A stretch of 64,000 bases of DNA from Clostridiales bacterium (GCA_019423685.1 JAHZAY010000003.1:124001-188000); one strand, 5' to 3'; counted from the first letter of the stretch, positions 51,463-59,806 are shown. Notes: generated by a model not told the origin, from the letters alone. A program made the numbers and translations.

Positions 51463-53661
51463 CTATTCTGCCAGCACAAAATCCACCTGTCCGACCGAAA
51501 CATCCGCTGCGACCACCTTCACCGCGTACTCCTGTCCGATTCGGTAGTAGCGTCCGCTGTGGATCTCGGTGAGCTGGATGTCGTCCTCGAGGATATAGTC
51601 CCCCATCGGCAGGTCACGCACCGAGACCATTCCCTCTACGCTGTTTTCCAGTTCGATATAAAAGCCATAATTGGCCACGCCGCTGATGCGGCCGGTGAAC
51701 ACCTCGCCCAAATGCTGCAACATATACTCTGCCTTGTAGCAGTCCTCGCAGTCGCGCTCGATGTTCATCGCGTTGATCTCCATGTCGCTGGATTTTTTGC
51801 TCGCCGCTGGGACAAAATTCCCGTACCGCTTTTGCAGCTTGTCCTTGGGCATTCCCGCCAGAAAGCTTGTCAAAATGCGGTGGATGGCAAGGTCGGGATA
51901 ACGGCGAATGGGCGAAGTGAAGTGGGCGTAGTTGTCCAGCACCAACCCGAAATGGCCGATGTTCTTCTCCGAATAGATTGCCTTGGACATGGTGCGCAAC
52001 AACTGGTTGTTGATGACCACCTCAAGGTCGGTTCCGCGCACCCTCTCCAAAATTTCCGAAAAATCTTTAGGCTGCGGATTTTCCATCAGGCGGTCTGCGC
52101 GGATGCCCAGATGGCGCAACAGCTCGTGCAGGAGATTGACCTTGATGGCCTGCGGGCGGTCGTGTACGCGGTAGATGAAGGGGAGCTCCTGCTGCATGGC
52201 AAGCGTCGCCGCCGCCTCATTGGCCGTCAGCATAAACTCCTCTATCATCTGCTCGCTCTCACCGGATTTGCGCGGGACGATGTCCTGAATGACGCCGTCC
52301 TTGATGATGAATTTGGACTCGTTGGAACTGATGTTCATTGCGCCCCGGTCAAAGCGGCGCTGCCGCAAAATCTTGGCCAGCTTTTGCATCTGCTGAATCT
52401 GTGGAATCAGCTGACCATACTTTTGCAGGATCTCGGGCGAGGCGGTGCCATCGAGGATGGTGTTGATCTCCGCATACACGCCCTTCACCCGCGAGCGGAT
52501 ATAGCTTTTGACAAAGCGGAAGCCCTCTATCTCGCCGCTGGGCTTGAGGGTGATGAGCGCCGAAAAGGTCAGGCGCACCTCATCGGGATTGAGCGAACAG
52601 ATGCCGTTGGAGAGCTCCTTTGGCAGCATGGGGATGACCTGGTCGGCGTAGTAGATGCTGGTTCCCCGCCGATAAGCTTCCAGATCCAGCGGGGTGCCCG
52701 GACAAACATAATGGCTGACGTCGGCGATGTGTACGCCGAGATACCAGTGTTCGTCGTCGCGCTGCAGCGATACTGCATCGTCCAGGTCCTTGCTGTCGGC
52801 CGAGTCGATGGTAAAGATGTCCATGCCGGTCAAATCCATGCGGTCTGTAAGTTCGCCGGCCGGCACACCCTCCTGTGCAATCTTGCGCGCCTGCTCCATC
52901 GTCTCCTCGTCGAAGGTGAGGCGTGCGTTGTAGTTGGCCAAAACTGCCTGACAGCACACCTGTGCGCGCTGGCTGCTGCCAAAGGTCTGTAAAATCTCCA
53001 CCCGGTGGGAGGAATAGGTCTGGGAGCGGCTGACAATCCGAGCCAATACCTTATCTCCGTCCTTTGCCTTGTGCAGGCACCCCTTTTCAATTTCCATCAA
53101 AAAGTGGATCAGCCTGTCCGGGCGCAGGAAATAGCCTTCCGGCTGGCGCACAACCACGCCGGTAAAGGGCTGATCGTTTGGCTGCAGCACCTTGGCCACC
53201 GATCCTTCCCGCTTTTGTCCCGGCTCCAGACGGCGCGAGGTGTCCAGGCGAACCATTACAAGATCGCCCGGCATGCTGCCCTGCATATATCTTCTGGGCA
53301 AAAAGATGTCCTGATCGCGTCCGGTCACCGGCTCTTCTCCCTCTTTTGGCTCCGGGCGGGCAAATCCAAATTTTTCTGTGACGGAGATAATCTTTGCCTT
53401 TACAAACTTCTGTCCGTCGGTCAGCGCAACCGAATTTCTGCGGCGCCAAATTTCTCCGCTTTCCAGCATCTGGGCAATCAGCTGTTCATACTCCTCGTGC
53501 TGCGTGCGCCTGACCTGCGCCTGCGATTCCAGCACGCCAATTTCCATCGGCTCACCCTTTTGGCGATGCAGGACATACAGCACCCGGGATTTTAGGTCCT
53601 TGCGCAAAAATCCAGCCGGGGCGCGCAAGGGCTTTCTTCGTCTCTTTTTCGATCGTTCCAT
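51463..53661 (-). CDS. rnr: Ribonuclease R
   Basis: 3'-5' exoribonuclease that degrades structured RNA and works with tmRNA. 732 aa: N-terminal basic/winged-helix region (MERSKKRRRKP, LKSRVLYVLHRQKGEPM), cold-shock domains, the RNB catalytic domain with DIFTIDSADSKDLDDAVSL holding the metal-binding Asp residues, and a C-terminal S1 domain (GEVFTGRISGVANYGFYIEL). It lacks the long Lys-rich C-terminal tail of E. coli RNase R. ATG at 53661 is preceded by AAAAGG. smpB, often next to rnr, is not here. Confidence 0.95.
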   Translation of the reverse strand: MERSKKRRRKPLRAPAGFLRKDLKSRVLYVLHRQKGEPMEIGVLESQAQVRRTQHEEYEQLIAQMLESGEIWRRRNSVALTDGQKFVKAKIISVTEKFGFARPEPKEGEEPVTGRDQDIFLPRRYMQGSMPGDLVMVRLDTSRRLEPGQKREGSVAKVLQPNDQPFTGVVVRQPEGYFLRPDRLIHFLMEIEKGCLHKAKDGDKVLARIVSRSQTYSSHRVEILQTFGSSQRAQVCCQAVLANYNARLTFDEETMEQARKIAQEGVPAGELTDRMDLTGMDIFTIDSADSKDLDDAVSLQRDDEHWYLGVHIADVSHYVCPGTPLDLEAYRRGTSIYYADQVIPMLPKELSNGICSLNPDEVRLTFSALITLKPSGEIEGFRFVKSYIRSRVKGVYAEINTILDGTASPEILQKYGQLIPQIQQMQKLAKILRQRRFDRGAMNISSNESKFIIKDGVIQDIVPRKSGESEQMIEEFMLTANEAAATLAMQQELPFIYRVHDRPQAIKVNLLHELLRHLGIRADRLMENPQPKDFSEILERVRGTDLEVVINNQLLRTMSKAIYSEKNIGHFGLVLDNYAHFTSPIRRYPDLAIHRILTSFLAGMPKDKLQKRYGNFVPAASKKSSDMEINAMNIERDCEDCYKAEYMLQHLGEVFTGRISGVANYGFYIELENSVEGMVSVRDLPMGDYILEDDIQLTEIHSGRYYRIGQEYAVKVVAADVSVGQVDFVLAE

Positions 53662-53743
53662 AATCCTTTTCCCCCTTTTTTCCTTATTATATCTCTTTGC
53701 AGCTACCCTAGCAAGCAAAACCCCAATTTTGTGCAAAAAATAA

Positions 53744-53766
53744 CCGTTTCTTAACATAAGAAACGG
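53744..53766 (-). terminator. Second terminator after surface protein B
   Basis: CCGTTTCTT and AAGAAACGG pair around AACAT; on the minus strand a TTATTTTTT run follows. It is downstream of the stronger hairpin at 53781. Confidence 0.65.
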
Positions 53767-53780
53767 AAAAAAGAGAAAAA

Positions 53781-53811
53781 AAAATCCCACGCCTTGCGGC
53801 GTGGGATTTTT
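53781..53811 (-). terminator. Terminator after surface protein B
   Basis: AAAAATCCCACGCC and GGCGTGGGATTTTT pair around TTGC. The gene therefore has two terminators in series. Confidence 0.92.
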
Positions 53812-53847
53812 CACACTTTCGTTAAAGAACTAAGCGAAGAAAATCAC

Positions 53848-55824
53848 TTATTTCTTGAGAGCCAGAGCGCCAGCAGCAGCTACAGAAACAACTGCCAGGG
53901 AAACTGCCAGACCTACGAAGTCCTCAGCGCCGGTTTCCGGGTTTGGTTTAGCGGTCTCGGTGGTTGGCTCGGAAGGAGTTACAGGCTCAGCAGGAGTCTC
54001 TTTTGCAGGCTGTTCTTCCTGGCCGAGTTCCTCGGTGGAAAGAACGTAGTTGCCCAGAGCTTTGGTGTTGAATACAAAGCCGTTTACTTTCTCATTGGTG
54101 TGCGCGATAGCGTAACCCTCAACGTACTGAGCGTCAACCTCTACGAAGTTGCCGTCTTTGTCGATCTCGTAAGGAACCAGAGAAGAATCGTCAGAAACGA
54201 TGATCAGTTCGCCAGTTCTGGAGAAGTTAGCGTTGTCGTTGTCGAATTTGAAGAAGGAGTCAGCCTCAGCATCCATCTCGCCAGCGATAGCTTTGTCGTA
54301 AGCGGTGGACAGGTCGAGGTACATGGACTCGCCAGAGTACATCTTAACGGTGAAGAAAGCTTTGTCAGCGAAATCGAATACAGCTACGCCGTTCTCGCCT
54401 TTAGCAACCTTCCAGATAGCTGGCTGGGAAGCATCGTTGGTCCAAGTGAAGTTTACAGTCTTAACATTGCTCTTGTTGGAGTAGGTACCAGATACCCAAA
54501 CCTCGTTGGTCTTGTGGTTGCCAGCGTTGTCTGCGATGTATACATAGTACTTCAGGGTCTCGGTGGTGATGGTCTTAAACTGATCTTTCAGAGTGATCTT
54601 GAGGTATACAGCGTTTGGCATGATCTCATCGGTGTATTTGCTGTAGGAAGCGTAATCGGTAGCGGTAGCTTTGTACAGCTCAGCTTTCTCGATCAGCTCA
54701 GAAACACCGGTAGAACCTTCGATCAGGTTGATGGACCAGTTCTTGTCGATGTTGCCAGTGTAGTGGCCATAATCAGCAACAACTTCGTCATTCATCTGAC
54801 CGTTAACAACAACTTTGTCACCTTCAACGATAACTGGTTTACCAATTACATCTTTGGTGCCATCAATTTTAGCAAGGTTAACAGTTACTACTACGTCTTT
54901 GATCATAGCAGATTTGCCAGCTGCAGCCATTGCTTCCAGCTCTTTGTTAACGTTTGCAATCAGAGTAGCAAACTCAGATGGCTTTGTTGCCTTGAAAGTC
55001 TTGCCGTTTACAACAGCTTTAGCACTCTCAACAGTTCTTTTGGTAGAAGTTTTACCATTGGTAACTTCAATTTCAGTTGGGATGCTGTTCAGAGTAGCTG
55101 CTTTCGCTGCCTGACCATTTTCTGCACCCTCTGTTACTGTGCCGATTACAACAGAACCAACTGTAACAGTTTTAACATCGTTGTTGTCATCAAAGTCATC
55201 GGCTTTATTGATGTTTACAGAGATGGTTTTTTCAGTGTAAGTTGCTGGAGCAGCCTCACCAAACAGAGTTGCATAGTTGCTAGAAGAAATGTCAAAAGAA
55301 ACTGTAGCTACATCACCGCTAAAGGAGATAGCCGGATTATCAGCTGTAACACCATTACCCAGCTTTACTTCAGGAGCTGTTGTAGTGCCCCAAGCAGCTT
55401 TCAGGGTAACTTCTGCGGTACCAACATTCTTGGTCAGTTCTTTTCCAGTGCCAACAGATGGATCTTTAGCAGCCTGACCCTCGGTGAAGTAATCAGCACC
55501 CAGTTTTACATTGCTTACAGCATCCTGAGACTCGGTACCTTCGGTCCAAGTATTGCTGTACTCATACTGATCGTTAGCGTACAGAGGCATCCAAACAACG
55601 TCGCCTGGCATGAAGTCAACAGACTCGTTGTCGTTGATAGCGGTGGTAGCATCGGTGATGATATCGCCGTCAGAGTTGGTTACGAACAGTGCGCCATCAA
55701 ATTTAAAATTGGACGGCCAGTCAGCTTTGTCATTGGTGCTGGTGTTGTAGGTGATAGCGAAAGCGTTAGCACCCATGCCAAGTACCATAGCAGAAGCCAG
55801 TGCTACAGAAAGTACTTTTTTCAT
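53848..55824 (-). CDS. Large secreted surface protein with NPETG sorting signal (family member B)
   Basis: 658 aa. Signal peptide 1-23 (ends GMGANAFA). The start of the mature chain, DWPSNFKFDGALF and MPGDVVWMPLY, matches protein A. A central 350-residue beta-rich region is unique. The C-terminal half again matches A: GNIDKNWSINLIEG, KVAKGENGVAVFDFADKAFF and the end ALGNYVLSTEELGQEE. A Pro/Thr/Glu spacer leads to NPETG (628-632), AEDFVG, a hydrophobic helix and KK. Codons are those of highly expressed genes, so this may be a major surface or S-layer-like protein. Strong promoter, AGGAGG site, 160-base leader, two terminators. Confidence 0.87.
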   Translation of the reverse strand: MKKVLSVALASAMVLGMGANAFAITYNTSTNDKADWPSNFKFDGALFVTNSDGDIITDATTAINDNESVDFMPGDVVWMPLYANDQYEYSNTWTEGTESQDAVSNVKLGADYFTEGQAAKDPSVGTGKELTKNVGTAEVTLKAAWGTTTAPEVKLGNGVTADNPAISFSGDVATVSFDISSSNYATLFGEAAPATYTEKTISVNINKADDFDDNNDVKTVTVGSVVIGTVTEGAENGQAAKAATLNSIPTEIEVTNGKTSTKRTVESAKAVVNGKTFKATKPSEFATLIANVNKELEAMAAAGKSAMIKDVVVTVNLAKIDGTKDVIGKPVIVEGDKVVVNGQMNDEVVADYGHYTGNIDKNWSINLIEGSTGVSELIEKAELYKATATDYASYSKYTDEIMPNAVYLKITLKDQFKTITTETLKYYVYIADNAGNHKTNEVWVSGTYSNKSNVKTVNFTWTNDASQPAIWKVAKGENGVAVFDFADKAFFTVKMYSGESMYLDLSTAYDKAIAGEMDAEADSFFKFDNDNANFSRTGELIIVSDDSSLVPYEIDKDGNFVEVDAQYVEGYAIAHTNEKVNGFVFNTKALGNYVLSTEELGQEEQPAKETPAEPVTPSEPTTETAKPNPETGAEDFVGLAVSLAVVSVAAAGALALKK

Positions 55825-55989
55825 AGTCTTTCATCCTCCTAAAAAATTTCTTTGCCGTCGCTTGTTGCGACAAGCTAGATTATTTTGTGTTTTAAGCGAC
55901 ACTCTGTTGCAAGCGAAGGGGCTCATCGACAGCCTGCCTTTAAAACACCTGAGCGGAAGATTCTCCACAATCTCCCTTGCTCTGCCAAT

Positions 55990-56018
55990 ACTATAACACA
56001 ACCAAATCCAAAATGCAA
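55990..56018 (-). promoter_or_regulatory. Promoter of surface protein B
   Basis: TTGCAT and TATAGT, 17 bases apart, on the minus strand. The transcript leader would be about 160 bases and includes a small GTCGC / GCGAC hairpin near 55857-55873. Confidence 0.8.
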
Positions 56019-56255
56019 CCCCCTTTCGTAAAAAAAATGTAATTTTTATCTCCAATTGGTAACAACAGTGTTATTTTTTTGCACGATTAAGGGACACTTT
56101 TTGGCTTTATTATGCGGTTTTACAACCCATAAGATGGTTATCTATTGGTCAGGATTTTTTTTGTAATCTTTTTGTTATTACCCAATTTGCTTGTAACTTT
56201 CATTACAAATAGCCCACTTTTTTCCTCAACAAAAGTCTTTTTTTACCGGATAACT
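56019..56255. other. AT-rich intergenic stretch with no visible gene
   Basis: Strongly AT-rich with many T-runs. No reading frame with a ribosome site, no repeat and no RNA gene is recognisable. It may hold regulatory sites for the flanking surface-protein gene. Confidence 0.6.
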
Positions 56256-56301
56256 AAAAAAAGCCCCAGCCCACCTGCAAGGCAGATGAGCCGGGGTTTT
56301 T
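56256..56301 (-). terminator. Terminator after the 12-residue-repeat gene
   Basis: AAAAAAGCCCC...GGGGTTTTT with an imperfect inner stem (CACCTGC / GGCAGATG). Minus-strand orientation gives a U-tract. Confidence 0.75.
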
Positions 56302-56327
56302 CTATCTGTTAAAATGTATGGCCCAAA

Positions 56328-57203
56328 TTAGCAGTTGCAGTCTCTGTTTGCAGAGCCGTGCAGAGTGGAACCGCCATTTCTGTTGGCAGAACCGCTCAGG
56401 CTGGAACCGCTGCCTCTGGAAGTAGAGCTATTGAGGCTGTTGCTCTCGCTTCTGTTGACCGCACCGCTCAGGGTGGTGCCGCTGGTACGGCTAGCAGAAC
56501 CGCTCAAAGTAGAACCGCTGCTGCGGCTTGCGGAACCGTTCAGGGTGGAACCGTTGTCGCGAGTGGTGGAACCATTCAGGGTGGAACCGCTGCTGCGGCT
56601 TGCAGAACCACTCAGGGTAGAACCGTTGTCACGAGTGGTGGAACCATTCAGGGTGGAACCGTTGCTGCGGCTTGCAGAACCGTTCAGGGTAGAACCATTG
56701 TCGCGAGTGGTGGAACCGTTCAGGGTAGAACCGTTGCTGCGGCTTGCAGAACCGTTCAGGGTAGAACCATTGTCACGAGTGGTGGAACCGTTCAGGGTAG
56801 AACCGTTGCTGCGGCTTGCGGAACCGTTCAGAGTAGAACCATTGTCGCGAGTGGTGGAACCATTCAGAGTAGAACCGTTGCTGCGGCTTGCAGAACCGTT
56901 CAGGGTGGAACCGTTGTCGCGGCTGGTGGAACCGTTCAGAGTAGAACCGTTGCTGCGGCTTGCAGAACCGTTCAGGGTGTTGCTATCACTTCTGCTGACT
57001 GCGCCGCTCAGAGTAGAACCGTTGCTGCGGTCGGTGGAACCGCGCAGTTCGCTGCCGTTTGCTCTGGATTCAGAGCCCTTGATGCTGCTGCCGTCTTCAG
57101 CTCTGTCTACGGCACCCTTCAGGCAAGAAGAGGCGCTTACGCCTACAGAAGCACTTACGGTCAGTACAGCAGCAACTGCCAGGGAAAGTACTTTCTTGTT
57201 CAT
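56328..57203 (-). CDS. Secreted protein made of about 21 twelve-residue repeats
   Basis: 291 aa. Signal peptide about 1-25. Residues 37-288 are tandem 12-residue units with consensus NGSTLNGSxxRx; in the centre units alternate strictly between ASRS and TTRD endings. The array is bracketed by similar variant units (GAVSRSDSNTLNGS near the N side, GAVNRSESNSLNSS near the C side), like caps. Cys occurs only outside the array: Cys27, and CNC at the C terminus. A regular 12-residue period with Leu and Asn/Gly turns suggests a beta-solenoid. No anchor or sorting signal. Codon choice suggests high expression. AAAGGAG precedes ATG. Function unknown. Confidence 0.85.
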   Translation of the reverse strand: MNKKVLSLAVAAVLTVSASVGVSASSCLKGAVDRAEDGSSIKGSESRANGSELRGSTDRSNGSTLSGAVSRSDSNTLNGSASRSNGSTLNGSTSRDNGSTLNGSASRSNGSTLNGSTTRDNGSTLNGSASRSNGSTLNGSTTRDNGSTLNGSASRSNGSTLNGSTTRDNGSTLNGSASRSNGSTLNGSTTRDNGSTLSGSASRSSGSTLNGSTTRDNGSTLNGSASRSSGSTLSGSASRTSGTTLSGAVNRSESNSLNSSTSRGSGSSLSGSANRNGGSTLHGSANRDCNC

Positions 57204-57300
57204 AAATTATCGCTCCTTTTTGGTCTGAAGATTTTGCCTGTCCACTAAGCTGCCGGCAAATCTTCAAGATAGTAAAAATGGGATCGGTTACAAAATCTCC

Positions 57301-57306
57301 ATTATA
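57301..57306 (-). promoter_or_regulatory. -10 box of the 12-residue-repeat gene
   Basis: GTATATAATGGAGAT on the minus strand closely matches GTATATAATGAAGAT at the 57912 promoter. No good -35 box is seen. Confidence 0.5.
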
Positions 57307-57404
57307 TACGGTTTTATTTTATCACAGCCGTCCGATAAAATCAACCGGGAGCCCAGTTTTTGGGTCATTTTTCCCCAGTTTTTTCTCATCGGCTGCAAAT
57401 TGAA

Positions 57405-57845
57405 TTAGGCAATGACATAGCTGCCCAATTCGCGGGTCTTAATGAGGTAACCGCTAAACTTGTCGCTCTTGTTGCCGACGGTAAGGCTGTTCACATACGG
57501 AACATCCAGCTCGGTAAAGCTGCCGTCCTCCTCTATTTTGTAGATCTTCTCCCCTTCATCTGCCTGCAAAAGCAGTTCGCCGGTGTGGCAGAAATCCTCC
57601 TCACCGGTGTCAAAGCGGAAGAAGCGGTCCGCTTCCAGACCTGTATCTGCAAAGAATTGCTGTGCTGCCGCGCGGTCATACTGGGTGTCCAGCGCAAGAT
57701 AAACGCTCTCGCCCTGTTCCATGCGAACCGCAAAAAAGGCGCTGTCGCCAAAGTCAAACACCGCTTTTGGCGCGCTTGCCGACACACTGACCCCAGTGGC
57801 CGCCATGCACAGCGCCAATGCAGCTGCCGCAAACCATTTTTTCAT
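57405..57845 (-). CDS. Secreted single-module protein of the surface family (member C)
   Basis: 146 aa. Signal peptide about 1-24. The rest is one copy of the module that precedes the tail in proteins A and B: AVFDFGDSAFFAVRMEQGES, then RFFRFDTGEEDFCHTGELLL, and the end KTRELGSYVIA. It stops where A and B continue into their spacer and NPxTG signal, so it should be released or held non-covalently. It may bind the anchored paralogues or act as a soluble version. GGAGG precedes ATG, with its own promoter. Confidence 0.8.
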   Translation of the reverse strand: MKKWFAAAALALCMAATGVSVSASAPKAVFDFGDSAFFAVRMEQGESVYLALDTQYDRAAAQQFFADTGLEADRFFRFDTGEEDFCHTGELLLQADEGEKIYKIEEDGSFTELDVPYVNSLTVGNKSDKFSGYLIKTRELGSYVIA

Positions 57846-57911
57846 CGCTCTTTCCTCCTTTTATCTCCTTTATAAAAGCCGGAAATTTTTACACTTCCCG
57901 GAAATATCTTC

Positions 57912-57940
57912 ATTATATACCCTGTCTCTTAAAAAAGCAA
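57912..57940 (-). promoter_or_regulatory. Promoter of family member C
   Basis: TTGCTT and TATAAT, 17 bases apart, on the minus strand. A CCGGGAA / TTTCCGG hairpin follows in the leader. Confidence 0.75.
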
Positions 57941-58000
57941 CCGCAGCCGAGGGGAAATTTTTCCCTTTTATAGACTGCCCAAAAATTGGCTGCGGCAAGG

Positions 58001-58029
58001 TTGCAAATGCCACTGCAGCGTGCTAAAAT
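58001..58029 (+). promoter_or_regulatory. Promoter of metY
   Basis: TTGCAA and TAAAAT, 17 bases apart. The leader is about 70 bases, too short for an S-box, and no SAM riboswitch is evident. Confidence 0.65.
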
Positions 58030-58106
58030 AGGACCAGGAAGGATTTGGCGGCAATGGACATCTTTTCTGCCACATTCTGGAGAATATGAACAAAGGATTT
58101 GATAAC

Positions 58107-59372
58107 ATGAAAATGGAAACCCAGTGCTTGCACGAGGGTTATGCTCCCAAGAACGGCGAGCCGCTAGAGCTGCCGATCTATCAGAGCACAACCTATAAAT
58201 ATGAATCGACCGCTCAGGTGGCCAAGCTCTTTGACCTGACTGCCGACGGCCACATGTACTCCCGCATCTCCAACCCAACAGTTGCTGCCGTGGAGCAAAA
58301 AATTGCCGCCCTCGAAGGCGGTGTCGGCGCACTGTGCACCACCTCCGGACAAGCTGCTACCCTGATTGCGGTGCTCAATCTGCTGCACCAGGGCGACCAC
58401 ATTCTGTGCACCTCCACCATCTATGGAGGCACCATCAATCTGTTCGCCGTAACCCTCAAGCGCTTCGGCATTGTGGCCGACTTTGTAAATGCTGACGACG
58501 ACGAGGAGACCCTCAAGGCCCAGATGCACCCACAGACCAAGGTGGTCTTTGCCGAGACCATCGCCAATCCGGCCATTGCGGTGTTGGACATCGAAAAGAT
58601 GGCCCGCGTAGCACACTCCCACAACCTGCCGCTGATTGTGGACAACACCTTTGCCACCCCGATCCTTTGCCGTCCATTCGACTTCGGAGCAGATATTGTG
58701 GTCTACTCCACCACCAAATATATGGATGGCCATGCCACCCAGCTGGGCGGCGCCATTGTCGACAGCGGCAAATTTGATTGGACAAACGGCAACTTCCCGG
58801 AATTTACCGAGCCGGATGAATCCTATCACGGCGTCGTCTATACCCGCGACTTCGGCAACGCCGCCTACATCACCAAGGCGCGCGTTCAGCTGATGCGCGA
58901 TCTGGGCTGCTACCCCTCCGCTGAAGCGGCGTTTTTGCTCAACCACGGCCTTGAAACACTGCATGTGCGCATGGAGCGCCACTGCCAGAACGCAGACAAG
59001 GTTGCACACTTCCTGGAAGGCAACGACAAGGTTGCCTCGGTCAACTACCCCACCCTGGAGAGCAGCCCTTACCGCGAACTTGCCAAAAAGTATCTGCCCA
59101 AAGGCTGCAGCGGCGTCATCGCCTTCACCATCAAGGGCGGCCGCGATGCAGCCGTGCGCTTCATCGACAGCTTAAAGCTCGCCTCACTGGCTGTCCATGT
59201 CGCCGATGTGCGCACCCTGGTACTGCACCCGGCAAGCTCCACCCATCGCCAACTGACCGACGAACAGCTGGTCGCTGCCGGCATCAATCCTGGCCTCATC
59301 CGGTTGTCGGTCGGCATTGAAAATGTCGATGACATCATCGAGGACCTCAAACAAGCGCTCGAAAAAGCCTAA
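58107..59372 (+). CDS. metY: O-acetylhomoserine sulfhydrylase (Cys/Met metabolism PLP enzyme)
   Basis: 421 aa, PLP-dependent. It makes homocysteine from O-acetylhomoserine and sulfide. PIYQSTTYKY, MYSRISNPT and ALCTTSGQAA bind cofactor and substrate; the PLP lysine is in YSTTKYMDGHATQLGG; the C-terminal VRTLVLHPASSTHRQL is diagnostic of the larger OAH-sulfhydrylase group. ATG at 58107 has AAAGGA nine bases upstream; ATG at 58086 is too close to its GGAG. A weak hairpin (AAAAGCC / GGCTTTT) overlaps the stop. It interrupts the surface-protein cluster. Confidence 0.92.
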   Translation: MKMETQCLHEGYAPKNGEPLELPIYQSTTYKYESTAQVAKLFDLTADGHMYSRISNPTVAAVEQKIAALEGGVGALCTTSGQAATLIAVLNLLHQGDHILCTSTIYGGTINLFAVTLKRFGIVADFVNADDDEETLKAQMHPQTKVVFAETIANPAIAVLDIEKMARVAHSHNLPLIVDNTFATPILCRPFDFGADIVVYSTTKYMDGHATQLGGAIVDSGKFDWTNGNFPEFTEPDESYHGVVYTRDFGNAAYITKARVQLMRDLGCYPSAEAAFLLNHGLETLHVRMERHCQNADKVAHFLEGNDKVASVNYPTLESSPYRELAKKYLPKGCSGVIAFTIKGGRDAAVRFIDSLKLASLAVHVADVRTLVLHPASSTHRQLTDEQLVAAGINPGLIRLSVGIENVDDIIEDLKQALEKA

Positions 59373-59453
59373 ATGATAGCGGGCTTTTGTGCTTTGTCCT
59401 CGGATGTTCATTATAGAGTATTCACTTTGAAAAATTGATTGGAGGTTTTAGCC

Positions 59454-59735
59454 ATGAAAAAGTTGCTCACCATCGCTCTGGCTACTTCTATGATCCTCGC
59501 CATGAGCGTAAATTCTTTCGCGCTTGGAAACTATGTCCTCTCCACCGATGAACTCGGTCAAGAGGAAACCCAGACGGAAGAAACCCCGGTCGTAGAAGAA
59601 CCAGTGGAAGAAACCGTTTCGGACACTCCGAAGGTAAACCCGAACACCGGCGCTGAGGACTTTGTTGGTGTCGCTGCTGCCGCTGCGGTTGTTGCTGGCG
59701 TCGGCATCGTCGCTCTGAGCAAGAAAAACAGATAG
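59454..59735 (+). CDS. Minimal 93-aa NPNTG-anchored protein (member D)
   Basis: Signal peptide 1-23 (ends VNSFA) runs straight into LGNYVLSTDELGQEE, the exact end of the module in protein B, then a Thr/Glu/Val spacer, NPNTG (62-66), AEDFVG, a hydrophobic helix and SKKNR. The exposed chain is only about 40 residues. It looks like an internal deletion of a full-length paralogue that kept signal and anchor. GGAGG precedes ATG, and a strong terminator follows, so it looks expressed and not decayed. Possible roles: sortase decoy, wall spacer or peptide donor; none proven. Confidence 0.82.
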   Translation: MKKLLTIALATSMILAMSVNSFALGNYVLSTDELGQEETQTEETPVVEEPVEETVSDTPKVNPNTGAEDFVGVAAAAAVVAGVGIVALSKKNR

Positions 59736-59748
59736 TTTTTTTACAGCA

Positions 59749-59782
59749 AAGAAGGGCTGGGGAATATTCCCCAGCCCTTCTT
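59749..59782. terminator. Terminator after the minimal anchored protein
   Basis: AAGAAGGGCTGGGGAA and its perfect complement, with a two-base loop, then TT. Shared with the convergent gene. Confidence 0.92.
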
Positions 59783-59806
59783 TTATGCGCCAAAAGATAT
59801 GCTTTC

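Noticed and set aside
51352..52992. Long open frame on the plus strand opposite rnr
   Set aside because: It is antisense to a fully recognisable RNase R, has no ribosome site and no protein-like motifs. The same applies to long antisense frames opposite glgA (1164-2441), folC and the peptide-binding gene (43463-45328), surface protein B (53794-55842) and aspA (27136-28392).
56500..57000. 36-base direct repeats resembling a CRISPR array
   Set aside because: Repeats are back to back without unique spacers, stay in frame and encode the 12-residue unit. No cas gene is nearby.
56335..57248. Two long antisense frames (Arg/Glu/Pro- and Gly/Thr-rich) across the 12-residue repeat gene
   Set aside because: A 36-base periodic gene leaves several frames open. 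Only the minus-strand frame has a signal peptide, ribosome site, promoter and terminator.
57950..58107. SAM riboswitch before metY
   Set aside because: The leader from the predicted start site is about 70 bases with no S-box helices or terminator.
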